The notes below the pieces were generated by a model. That model saw only the letters and a program-made list of their open reading frames with translations. It ran no database searches and was not told where the DNA came from. Shown here piece by piece: positions 11,770 to 19,868 of a stretch of 64,000 bases of DNA. The stretch lies in assembly GCF_005937185.1 (NCBI RefSeq), contig NZ_VCNI01000001.1, positions 430,657 through 494,656 on the forward strand, written 5' to 3'. The DNA comes from Flagellimonas algicola. GTDB taxonomy: Bacteria; Bacteroidota; Bacteroidia; Flavobacteriales; Flavobacteriaceae. Positions within the stretch are counted from its first letter, which is position 1, and the number at the start of each line of letters is the position of its first letter. The translations under genes were made by a program, and so were the position numbers.

Positions 11770-13029
11770 ATGAGAGATTTATTTGACAGGATTATTGAAA
11801 ATAAAGGGCCTTTGGGAAAATGGGCATCGCAGGCAGAAGGATATTTTGTATTCCCAAAATTGGAAGGTCCTATCTCTAACCGGATGAAATTCCAAGGAAA
11901 AGATGTTATTACGTGGAGTATTAATGACTATTTGGGATTGGCCAACTTACCTGAAATTAAGAAAGTGGATGGGGATGCAGCTTATGAGCACGGTTCTGCC
12001 TATCCCATGGGTGCCCGTATGATGAGCGGACACACCGATTATCACGAGCAATTGGAGCAGGAATTGGCAGCTTTTGTGAATAAAGAAGCTTCCTACCTAT
12101 TAAATTTTGGCTATCAAGGATTCATGTCTGTAATTGACGCTTTGGTTGCCAAGGACGATATTATTGTCTACGATGTGGACTGCCATGCCTGTATTATTGA
12201 TGGGGTTCGATTGCATATGGGTAAACGTTTCACGTTTAAGCACAATGATGCCGGAAGTTTGGAAAAAAACTTGGAACGTGCCACCAAACTGGCCACAGAA
12301 ACTGGTGGTGGTATTTTGGTGATTTCCGAGGGTGTGTTTGGTATGCGGGGAGAGCAGGGAATCCTAAAAGAGATTGTTGACCTTAAAAAGAAATATAAGT
12401 TCCGATTGTTGGTAGATGATGCCCACGGTTTCGGAACGCTTGGTAAAACGGGAGCAGGAGCAGGTGAGGAGCAAGGTGTTCAAAACGAAATTGACGTGTA
12501 TTTGGCCACATTTGCCAAATCTATGGCAGGCATAGGAGCTTTTGTGGCTGCTGATAAGGAAATCATAGAATACCTAAAATATAACCTTCGTTCCCAAATG
12601 TTCGCCAAGTCCCTACCCATGGTTTATGTCAAGGGAGCCTTAAAGCGTCTGGATATGTTGCGCACAAGACCGGAATTAAAGGCCAAACTTTGGGAAAATG
12701 TAAATGCGCTTCAAAATGGCCTAAAGGAACGGGGATTTGATATTGGAACCACATCCAGTTGTGTAACCCCGGTATACCTGAATGGGAGTATTCCTGAAGC
12801 TATGGCTTTGGTAAAAGACCTTAGGGAAAACTATGGAATTTTCTGTTCTATTGTGGTTTATCCGGTGATTCCGAAGGGCTTGATTCTATTGAGATTGATT
12901 CCGACGGCAACCCATACCTTGGAAGATATCAAAGAAACTTTGGAAGCTTTCTCTGGCATTCGGGAGAGATTGCAAAATGGAACCTATAAAAGGCTTTCTG
13001 CTGCCGTGGCTGCTGCCATGGGAGAATAG
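11770..13029 (+). CDS. Alpha-oxoamine synthase (serine palmitoyltransferase/KBL/BioF family); candidate cysteate acyltransferase for capnine
   Basis: PLP fold-type I enzyme of 419 residues that condenses an amino acid with an acyl thioester and releases CO2. NDYLGLA is at 52-58, the cofactor-contacting DDAHGFGTLG at 216-225 and the Schiff-base lysine is Lys250 in TFAKSMAGIG. The N-terminal MRDLFDRIIENKGPLGKWA and the TFAKSMAGIG variant (instead of GTLGKALG) recall the Bacteroidota SPT-like enzymes rather than BioF. No biotin genes are nearby. Flavobacteria are known to make the sulfonolipid precursor capnine with such an enzyme using cysteate; the adjacent cysteine-synthase-like gene supports that role here. 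Serine palmitoyltransferase is the main alternative. Confidence 0.85.
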   Translation: MRDLFDRIIENKGPLGKWASQAEGYFVFPKLEGPISNRMKFQGKDVITWSINDYLGLANLPEIKKVDGDAAYEHGSAYPMGARMMSGHTDYHEQLEQELAAFVNKEASYLLNFGYQGFMSVIDALVAKDDIIVYDVDCHACIIDGVRLHMGKRFTFKHNDAGSLEKNLERATKLATETGGGILVISEGVFGMRGEQGILKEIVDLKKKYKFRLLVDDAHGFGTLGKTGAGAGEEQGVQNEIDVYLATFAKSMAGIGAFVAADKEIIEYLKYNLRSQMFAKSLPMVYVKGALKRLDMLRTRPELKAKLWENVNALQNGLKERGFDIGTTSSCVTPVYLNGSIPEAMALVKDLRENYGIFCSIVVYPVIPKGLILLRLIPTATHTLEDIKETLEAFSGIRERLQNGTYKRLSAAVAAAMGE

Positions 13030-13045
13030 GTGAACCTTTTTTGGA

Positions 13046-13507
13046 CTAATATCCTTTTTCTTCCAGTCTTTTTATCATTTTTTCGCTAATCTTCAACCCC
13101 CATTGTTGTCCAACGCTCATGGATTCCGCCGTGATTTGAGGGGTGTTTTTAGCAAATTTTTTCCCAACAGGGGTGGAGTAGAAGGCAACTAGTTGGGATA
13201 AATCTTCTTCCGTCAAGTATTTTTGATAAACAGGTGTCAGCAATTGCACCAATTCATCAACCGAAGTTTTTTTGAATTCTGCCTGAAGTTCATCCCAGGT
13301 ACTGGTATCCACCGAGCTATAGTTTTGTTTGATCATATTAAACATTTGATCTATTACGGTTACAAAAGTTTCATGGGATCCGTTGGCAGCAAATAGCTCC
13401 CCTAGCGCCTGTTCATAATTGGAGGTCTTATTTTGGGCATTGGCTGATAAACCAATTAGACAAATTAATAGGATTGCATATTTTTTGGTGGGAAGTGAAA
13501 ATTTCAT
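13046..13507 (-). CDS. DUF2059 family secreted protein
   Basis: Exported protein of 153 residues with a Sec signal peptide ending at NAQ (about residue 25). The C-terminal half, with YLTEEDLSQLVAFYSTPVGKK, is the typical DUF2059 text: a helical domain in which a late segment 'LV.FY.SP.G' is conserved. The function is unknown. It converges on the alpha-oxoamine synthase with a 16-nt gap and lies downstream of the GNAT-like gene on the same strand after 107 nt. Confidence 0.85.
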   Translation of the reverse strand: MKFSLPTKKYAILLICLIGLSANAQNKTSNYEQALGELFAANGSHETFVTVIDQMFNMIKQNYSSVDTSTWDELQAEFKKTSVDELVQLLTPVYQKYLTEEDLSQLVAFYSTPVGKKFAKNTPQITAESMSVGQQWGLKISEKMIKRLEEKGY

Positions 13508-13614
13508 GCTGAGGTTTTAAGGTTGTTTTTAGTCTACAAAACGGCTAAAGCCAGCTAAAATTGTAATTCCCAAATTCAGCTGTACTTTACTCTGAAAGCC
13601 ATCAAGTCAACCAA

Positions 13615-14736
13615 CTAACTTAGGGACTTTTTATACGTTCTTCTTCGTTTATGGGTTACCGGGTCAAAATGCTTCCACATTTGCCGGATTGCCACGTTTT
13701 CCTCCAGTTCCGGGGTACGGATGCAGTTGACCACCCCGCGTTTTTTGAAGGTTTTGTAGTATTCATTAAAAATAATCGCGGTAACACCCTTATTCTGGTA
13801 ATCCGGATGGATTCCAATCAAATAAAAGATGACATCCTTACTGTGCTTCTTGGCTTTCAATAAATGGAACACTCCGGTTGGGAAAAGTTTACCATTGGCC
13901 TTTTGCAGGGCTTGGGAAAAAGATGGCATCACAATGGCAAAGGCGACCAACTGATCATCGGAATCGACAATAAATTTGATGTACTCAGGATTTATAAAGC
14001 TGATGTACTTCTTTTTAAAGTACTCTTTCTGTACATCGGTAATCTTTACAAAGGAAGACAGACTGGAATAACTGTTGTTGAACAAATCGAACATTTTGTC
14101 TACCCAGGGCATGATTTCCTTGCTATTACCAAAGTTGAGTTCGCGAAGCGAATACCGCTTCTTGATTAGGAGATTGGCCTTTTCAAAAACCTTTGGATCC
14201 GCATTGGCAAACAAAAATTTATTCTCCAGATATTCCTTTTCCTTCACAAAACCATGGTGCTCGTAGTGTTTTTGGTAGTAGGGATGGTTGTACCAGGTAA
14301 TCATGGTTCCGATATGGTCAAAACCGTCAATGAGCACTCCTACTTTGTCCAGATTGGAAAAGCCAACAGGCCCTTCCATATAGGCCAGTTGATGTTCTTG
14401 TCCAATTTCAGCCACCTTTTCCAACAAGGCAGCGGAAACCTCCAAATCATCCGTAAAATCAAACCAGCCAAAGCGCATCTTCTTCAGATTTTGCTCTTTG
14501 ACTTCCAGCCAATTGATGATCGCAGCCACCCTTCCTACAATCTTCCCATCCTTGTAAGCTAGAAAGAAGGAGGCCTCGGCATTTTGAAACACAGGGTTTT
14601 TATCCGTATTGAAAGTTTCCATTTCATCGTTAATGATGGGCGGAACCCAATAGGGAGAATCTTTATAAATGGAAAAGGGGAATTTTACAAATTTCTTTAA
14701 TTCAGACTTGGACTGTACCTGTTTTACTTGAACCAT
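13615..14736 (-). CDS. GNAT-fold acyltransferase-like protein; candidate lipid N-acyltransferase
   Basis: Cytoplasmic protein of 373 residues with no signal peptide. The N-terminal region contains FVKFPFSIYKDSPYWVPP and EASFFLAYKDGKIVGRVAA, the latter a GNAT-like beta-hairpin. The C-terminal part has IGIHPDYQNKGVTAIIF, which resembles the acyl-CoA-binding motif A. The family is widespread in Bacteroidota and unassigned. Its place 0.6 kb from the alpha-oxoamine synthase suggests, as inference only, N-acylation of a long-chain base such as capnine. An ordinary small-molecule acetyltransferase would be much shorter. Confidence 0.65.
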   Translation of the reverse strand: MVQVKQVQSKSELKKFVKFPFSIYKDSPYWVPPIINDEMETFNTDKNPVFQNAEASFFLAYKDGKIVGRVAAIINWLEVKEQNLKKMRFGWFDFTDDLEVSAALLEKVAEIGQEHQLAYMEGPVGFSNLDKVGVLIDGFDHIGTMITWYNHPYYQKHYEHHGFVKEKEYLENKFLFANADPKVFEKANLLIKKRYSLRELNFGNSKEIMPWVDKMFDLFNNSYSSLSSFVKITDVQKEYFKKKYISFINPEYIKFIVDSDDQLVAFAIVMPSFSQALQKANGKLFPTGVFHLLKAKKHSKDVIFYLIGIHPDYQNKGVTAIIFNEYYKTFKKRGVVNCIRTPELEENVAIRQMWKHFDPVTHKRRRTYKKSLS

Positions 14737-14801
14737 ACAAAGTAGTTTGTAGGGTCAATATTAGGAATAATCTCGCAGAAGAAAAATGATATCCATAAAT
14801 C

Positions 14802-15782
14802 TTAGAAATCCAACTTATCTTTCTTCTTCTTTTTACTTTTTTTACGCTTTTTCTTAACTGCGTTCTTTTTGATCTTACCGCCTTGACCACCTTTACTGCT
14901 TACAGAAACGAGCTTGTCTTTATGAAAATCCAGTCTATAGGAAAATCCCAGAACCGTAAAAATTCGGGATGGATCGTTCTTAAAACCGGAACCCAGATGA
15001 AAATCTGCCTGGAAATTAGGGCTGATCAAATAGGCCACTCCGGTACGCAACAGAATATCAGAATACCTGTCACCACTAAACCCTTGACCCTCCAGGAACA
15101 CACTCCATTTGGGATCTCTAAATGAATGGGAAATGGACATCGCATAACTCCATTCTGGAAAATCCGTTCCTATGCGGTCGTATGCCACATTGGAAATAAG
15201 AACAAATCTAGGGGATAATCTACTTTGGGTGTTTATCCCAACCCGGGGTGTAGCAACATCGTCACCTGGATAAAATGGATTGTCTCCTAGGGTAAAAGTA
15301 GCTCCTCCATAGATAGAGATTGCCGGAATCAGGTTCTTCCATTGGAAAACGTTGTTGGCCCTCCAGCTATAGAGATTGGGCTTGTTGTTTTCCGGGTTTT
15401 TAAAAGGGTCGTAAATCAAAAATTTGAGTCCCAACCTATTTCTAGAGAAATCTGTGCGCCTTTCCATCGTTCCCAAATCGGTAAAGGTGATATTCTGGGA
15501 AATAAAGGATCCTTCATAAACCAGTTCCAAAGTTTCAAACAGAAGGCCGTATCTAAGGGCAAGGTCCGTTCCAAAAATGTTAGAATCGGTGTTAAGGGAG
15601 GCATCGTCTTGTTGCTCGTAAACCAAACCCATTTCCAACTGTACCACATTTCTTCCTACAGCATAGGCACTGACGGCTCTACCGGGCCTGTTAGAATTGA
15701 TGACATCCGTGTATTGGGCCAAGGAAATAAAGGGAACCAAATAGAAAAGCAAAGAGATTTTTCTCAAACAAGGGGAATCCAT
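14802..15782 (-). CDS. Outer-membrane beta-barrel protein (phenol MetA-pathway transporter-like) with lysine-rich tail
   Basis: A 326-residue exported protein. The signal peptide ends near SLAQ (residue 22). The next 280 residues alternate polar and aromatic/hydrophobic residues in strand-length units with periodic turns (INSNRPG, WSYAMSISHSF, FHLGSGFKNDPS), the pattern of a PF13557-type 'transporter' barrel. The last 25 residues are highly unusual, with runs such as KKKRKKSKKKKKDK before the terminal LDF. A real barrel would be expected to end in an aromatic residue, so the basic tail lies beyond the last strand or the last strand is LDF itself. The function is not known. Confidence 0.7.
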   Translation of the reverse strand: MDSPCLRKISLLFYLVPFISLAQYTDVINSNRPGRAVSAYAVGRNVVQLEMGLVYEQQDDASLNTDSNIFGTDLALRYGLLFETLELVYEGSFISQNITFTDLGTMERRTDFSRNRLGLKFLIYDPFKNPENNKPNLYSWRANNVFQWKNLIPAISIYGGATFTLGDNPFYPGDDVATPRVGINTQSRLSPRFVLISNVAYDRIGTDFPEWSYAMSISHSFRDPKWSVFLEGQGFSGDRYSDILLRTGVAYLISPNFQADFHLGSGFKNDPSRIFTVLGFSYRLDFHKDKLVSVSSKGGQGGKIKKNAVKKKRKKSKKKKKDKLDF

Positions 15783-15840
15783 ATAACTGATTTTAATACT
15801 ATTTTATGAAACTTTAAGTACGTTTGCGGTACTAACAATG

Positions 15841-15848
15841 TAATTTTG
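15841..15848 (+). promoter_or_regulatory. Putative -7 element (TAATTTTG) of the DUF4834-YfhO-GT-flippase operon
   Basis: TAATTTTG matches TAnnTTTG and would place the start near 15855, about 13 nt before the ATG at 15868. No well-spaced TTTG is present upstream (a TTTG at 15823-15826 is too close), so support is moderate. Confidence 0.3.
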
Positions 15849-15867
15849 ATGCAATAGCTATTGTTAT

Positions 15868-16128
15868 ATGGTTTTATTACAAACGATTTTACTGGTTGTA
15901 TTAGTATATTATGCGGTCAAATTGCTGCTAAAATGGCTGGCACCCCGATTGCTAAATTATGCAGTACGCAAAACTGAAGAGCGTTTTGGACAACAATATG
16001 GTACCTATCAGGATTTTAGCGACCCAAAGGAGAAAGAAGGAGAAACAAGTATTTACAAGCAGCCCAACCCAAAATCCAATCCCTCAAAAAAAGTTGGAGA
16101 ATACATAGATTTTGAAGAAATTGACTAA
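15868..16128 (+). CDS. DUF4834 family small membrane protein
   Basis: An 86-residue protein with one N-terminal membrane helix (VLLQTILLVVLVYYAVKLLL, residues 2-21), then a basic amphipathic stretch and a polar tail ending in VGEYIDFEEID. This matches the short DUF4834 family of Bacteroidota. It is first in a same-strand cluster with YfhO 24 nt downstream, which suggests a link to envelope glycan export. The molecular role is unknown. Confidence 0.75.
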   Translation: MVLLQTILLVVLVYYAVKLLLKWLAPRLLNYAVRKTEERFGQQYGTYQDFSDPKEKEGETSIYKQPNPKSNPSKKVGEYIDFEEID

Positions 16129-16152
16129 TATTTGTCTTTTCAAAATCAATCC

Positions 16153-18585
16153 ATGAACCTTTCCGTCAAAGCGCTAAGCACCCATATTTGTGTCATAGCA
16201 TTCTTTATCCTTGCATCCCTGGTCTATTTTTATCCGGTGCTTCAGGGCAAGGCTATTTTCCAGTCAGATATTGCCCAATATAACGGCATGGCCAAGGAAC
16301 GTAATGATTACAAAGCGTTGACTGGTGAGGAATCCTACTGGACCAACAGCGCTTTTGGAGGCATGCCCACTTATCAGCTGGGAGCGAACTATCCGCATGA
16401 TTACATTAAGAAATTAGATCGGCTGATCCGCTTTCTTCCTAGACCTGCTGACTATTTGTTTCTTTATCTTTTTGGATTCTATATTTTGATGCTCTGTCTT
16501 AAAGTTGAGTATCGATTGGCCATATTGGGTGCACTGGCATTTGGTTTTTCTACCTATTTGATTATCATTCTTGGGGTTGGGCACAATGCGAAAGCGCATG
16601 CCCTTGGGTATATTCCCATGGTTTTGGGAGGGATAGCGCTCGTATTTCGAAAGAAGTATTTATTGGGCTTTATTTTAACGGCACTGGCAATGGCCTTGGA
16701 GATAAATGCCAATCATTATCAGATGACCTATTATTTTATGTTGTTGGTATTGATTTTGGGCTTGGTACAGCTTATTTATGCCATTAAGGATAAAAAACTA
16801 AAACATTTCTTTGCCTCCGTTGGGATTTTGATTGGAGCCGTCGTTCTTTCCATTGCCACCAATGCCACAGGACTTTTGGCTACCAAGGAATATGCGGATT
16901 GGAGTACCCGGGGTAAATCGGAATTGACCATTAACCCTGATGGGAGTCCCAAGGTAGCAACCTCTGGATTGGATTACGATTATATCACACAATATAGTAC
17001 TGGGATTGCAGAGTCCATGAACATTTTTATTCCAAGATTTTACGGAGGTGCTACCTACGAGGATTTGGGACAAGATTCCGAGGTTTACCAGTTTTGGGTG
17101 GATCAGGGAGTACCTCGGCAACAAGCCTTGGAATTTTCCACATCGCTTCCGCTTTATTGGGGAGAGAAGATAATTGAGGCAGGCCCTGCCTATGTAGGAG
17201 CAATTATATTGTTCTTGTTTATTTTGGGCCTGTTTATTGTTAAGGGTAAATACAAATGGTGGCTTTTAGTTGGATTTGTTCTTTCATTGTTCTTGTCTTG
17301 GGGGCGATATTTCCCAGTTCTGACTAAATTCATGGTCGATTACTTCCCATTATATAACAAATTTAGGGCCGTCTCCTCCATTCAAGTGGTGTTGGAATTA
17401 TGTGCTCCGGTATTGGGATTGTTGGCACTAAGAGATATTTTTTCAGAAAAGTTAAAAAGGAAAGAACTTCTTAAAAAGCTTAAGCAAAGCGTATTGGTTG
17501 TCCTAGGTGTTATAGTTTTGGTCTTTATATCTATGGGCTTTTTTGATTTTGAAGGACTCCGGGATGAGACTTATAGACAGAACTTTGGTGACACCTTTTT
17601 ATATGTACTTGAAAGTGATCGCCAAGCTGTTTATATCAGTGATACCATTCGTTCATTAATTTACGTGTTGTTGGCGGCTACCGTGTTGTGGTTCTTTATC
17701 AAAGATAAAGTAGGAAAGAATTTGATGGCAATTGCTTTAGGTGCCTTGATCTTATTTGATTTGATAGGGGTGGACTTAAGGTATGTCAACGAGGGCGATT
17801 TTGTACGCCAACGCCGTGTGGCAACCCCGTTCCAAGCCAGCCAGATTGACCAAATGATCCAACAGGACGATTCCATCTATAGGGTGTTTGATCCCCAGGA
17901 AGGGTTAAATGGCGCCAGAACATCCTATTTCCATAAATCCATTGGGGGATACCACGCTGCCAAGCCCAGACAATTACAGGACTTGTTTGAACACCATCTG
18001 TACCAGAACAACCTGCAGGTGTTGAACATGCTGAATGTAAAGTACATCATTCAGCAGGATGAAGAAGGGGGTAGTTTTCCGGCCATAAACTATGATGCCA
18101 ACGGCAATGCTTGGTTTGTTAATAAAATAAAGCCGGTAGGTTCGGCCAATGAAGAGATTCAGGGGTTGACAGATTTTGTTTCCAAGGAGGAGGCCATTGT
18201 AAATACTAACACCTATCCCACAGTTACCAAACTAAATTTTGAGTTGGATTCGTTGGCCTCAGTATCTCTGGTGGACTATCGTCCCAATGTGATCAAGTAT
18301 CAAACAAGTAACGCGAACGATGGATTTGTGGTTTTTTCAGAAATGTACTATCCTCAGGGCTGGAATGCTTTTGTTGATGGAAAATCTGAACCTCACTATA
18401 AAGTAAATTATGCGCTAAGGGGAATGAAAGTTCCTGCTGGGGAACACACCATAGAGTTTAAGTTTGAGCCGACAGTTGTTCAGACAGGAAGCCAAGTCGC
18501 ATTGGCCAGCAATATTTTATTGGGCTTGATCATCATTGGCGGACTTGGGTTTTCATTTCGACCTAAAAAATCCAAAAAAGAATAA
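16153..18585 (+). CDS. YfhO family integral membrane protein
   Basis: Large polytopic membrane protein of about 810 residues. ATG 16153 (MNLSVKALST) is preferred over an in-frame TTG at 16132. An N-terminal helix is followed by the loop PVLQGKAIFQSDIAQYNG, typical of YfhO, then many hydrophobic helices to about residue 520 and a periplasmic C-terminal domain ending with a final helix and basic tail. YfhO proteins resemble GT-C glycosyltransferases and in Gram-positives take part in glycosylating cell-wall polymers. The stop overlaps the next start by one base (TAATG), so translation of the glycosyltransferase is probably coupled. Confidence 0.88.
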   Translation: MNLSVKALSTHICVIAFFILASLVYFYPVLQGKAIFQSDIAQYNGMAKERNDYKALTGEESYWTNSAFGGMPTYQLGANYPHDYIKKLDRLIRFLPRPADYLFLYLFGFYILMLCLKVEYRLAILGALAFGFSTYLIIILGVGHNAKAHALGYIPMVLGGIALVFRKKYLLGFILTALAMALEINANHYQMTYYFMLLVLILGLVQLIYAIKDKKLKHFFASVGILIGAVVLSIATNATGLLATKEYADWSTRGKSELTINPDGSPKVATSGLDYDYITQYSTGIAESMNIFIPRFYGGATYEDLGQDSEVYQFWVDQGVPRQQALEFSTSLPLYWGEKIIEAGPAYVGAIILFLFILGLFIVKGKYKWWLLVGFVLSLFLSWGRYFPVLTKFMVDYFPLYNKFRAVSSIQVVLELCAPVLGLLALRDIFSEKLKRKELLKKLKQSVLVVLGVIVLVFISMGFFDFEGLRDETYRQNFGDTFLYVLESDRQAVYISDTIRSLIYVLLAATVLWFFIKDKVGKNLMAIALGALILFDLIGVDLRYVNEGDFVRQRRVATPFQASQIDQMIQQDDSIYRVFDPQEGLNGARTSYFHKSIGGYHAAKPRQLQDLFEHHLYQNNLQVLNMLNVKYIIQQDEEGGSFPAINYDANGNAWFVNKIKPVGSANEEIQGLTDFVSKEEAIVNTNTYPTVTKLNFELDSLASVSLVDYRPNVIKYQTSNANDGFVVFSEMYYPQGWNAFVDGKSEPHYKVNYALRGMKVPAGEHTIEFKFEPTVVQTGSQVALASNILLGLIIIGGLGFSFRPKKSKKE

Positions 18586-19868
18586 TGCGCAAAGTGTTGG
18601 TCATAGCGTACTATTGGCCACCTGCTGGTGGACCGGGGGTACAGCGTTGGCTGAAATTTGTGAAGTACCTGCGCGATTTTAATGTTGTACCTGTAGTCTA
18701 TGTTCCGGAAAATCCGCATTATCCTTTGGTGGATGAAAATTTACTTTCGGAAGTGCCAAAGAATGTCCAGATTCTAAAGAGACCGATCAAGGAACCTTAT
18801 GGGTGGGCATCCCTATTGTCCAAAAAGAAAACTAGAACCATTAGTTCTGGAATAATCCCAGAGAAAAAGCCATCATCCCTTGAAAAAATCTTGCTTTGGG
18901 TTAGGGGGAATCTATTTATTCCTGATGCACGCAAGTACTGGGTAAAACCCTCTGTCAAATTTCTTGCAGGGATTATCCAAAAAGAAGGAATTAAAACAAT
19001 AATCACTACTGGTCCCCCGCACAGTCTTCATTTGATTGGATTAGAACTGAAAACAAAGATGGATGTGCAATGGATATCGGATTTCCGTGATCCATGGACG
19101 ACCATTGGATATCATAAGAAGCTTCGGTTGACCAGTATATCTCAGAAGAAGCATAGAGACTTGGAAAAAAAGGTGTTGACAAACTCTGACAAGATTGTTG
19201 TCACCAGTAAGACTACACAATTGGAGTTTGAATCCCTGACCAATCGACCTATCAAGGTAATCACCAACGGGTTTGATGAAGTGCTAAGCCCTCTGGAATT
19301 GGACTCCAAGTTCACCATCTCACATTTAGGCTCACTATTAACAGGAAGAAACCCTATTGCTCTTTGGAAAGTTCTCAGGGAACTGGTCAACGAACGGCCA
19401 GAGTTTGCAAAACATTTGATAATTCAATTGGCGGGTGTAGTAGGGGAGGAAGTTTGGGAGTCCATTGGCCAACATGGCTTGCAACCTTATACTCATCAAT
19501 TGGGATATCTACCCCATAAACAGGTGGTAGAATTACAGCAAAAGTCGCAGATACTATTATTATTGGAAATTGCTTCCGAAGAAACCAAAGGAATTATTCC
19601 GGGAAAATTATTTGAATACCTGAACGCAAGAAGACCTATTTTGGCATTGGGGCCAAAGGATTGGGAAGCTGGAAGGATGGTACAGGAAACAAAAGCCGGA
19701 ATCTCTTTATCCGTTGCTGATGCTCAAGCGTTAAAAAATGTACTTTTGGATTGGTTTGAACAATTTGAAAAAGGTGCATTGAGCGCCAATTCTATAGGAA
19801 TTGAAAAATTCCACCGCAGGGAATTGACCAAGGAGCTGGTAAATTTTATTACATGGGAATCGTCTTAA
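18585..19868 (+). CDS. Glycosyltransferase family 4 (GT-B fold)
   Basis: A 427-residue cytoplasmic glycosyltransferase. The N-terminal domain opens with VLVIAYYWPPAGGPGVQRW, the glycine-rich acceptor-side loop of GT4 enzymes. The C-terminal domain carries GYLPHKQVVELQQ and the donor-binding ETKGIIPGKLFEYLNARRPI, with the conserved glutamate of the E-x7-E type. The gene starts inside the YfhO stop codon and overlaps the flippase gene by 16 nt, so the three form one translational unit. The donor and acceptor sugars cannot be read from the sequence. A capsular, LPS-like or protein-glycan role is inferred from the flippase neighbour. Confidence 0.88.
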   Translation: MRKVLVIAYYWPPAGGPGVQRWLKFVKYLRDFNVVPVVYVPENPHYPLVDENLLSEVPKNVQILKRPIKEPYGWASLLSKKKTRTISSGIIPEKKPSSLEKILLWVRGNLFIPDARKYWVKPSVKFLAGIIQKEGIKTIITTGPPHSLHLIGLELKTKMDVQWISDFRDPWTTIGYHKKLRLTSISQKKHRDLEKKVLTNSDKIVVTSKTTQLEFESLTNRPIKVITNGFDEVLSPLELDSKFTISHLGSLLTGRNPIALWKVLRELVNERPEFAKHLIIQLAGVVGEEVWESIGQHGLQPYTHQLGYLPHKQVVELQQKSQILLLLEIASEETKGIIPGKLFEYLNARRPILALGPKDWEAGRMVQETKAGISLSVADAQALKNVLLDWFEQFEKGALSANSIGIEKFHRRELTKELVNFITWESS

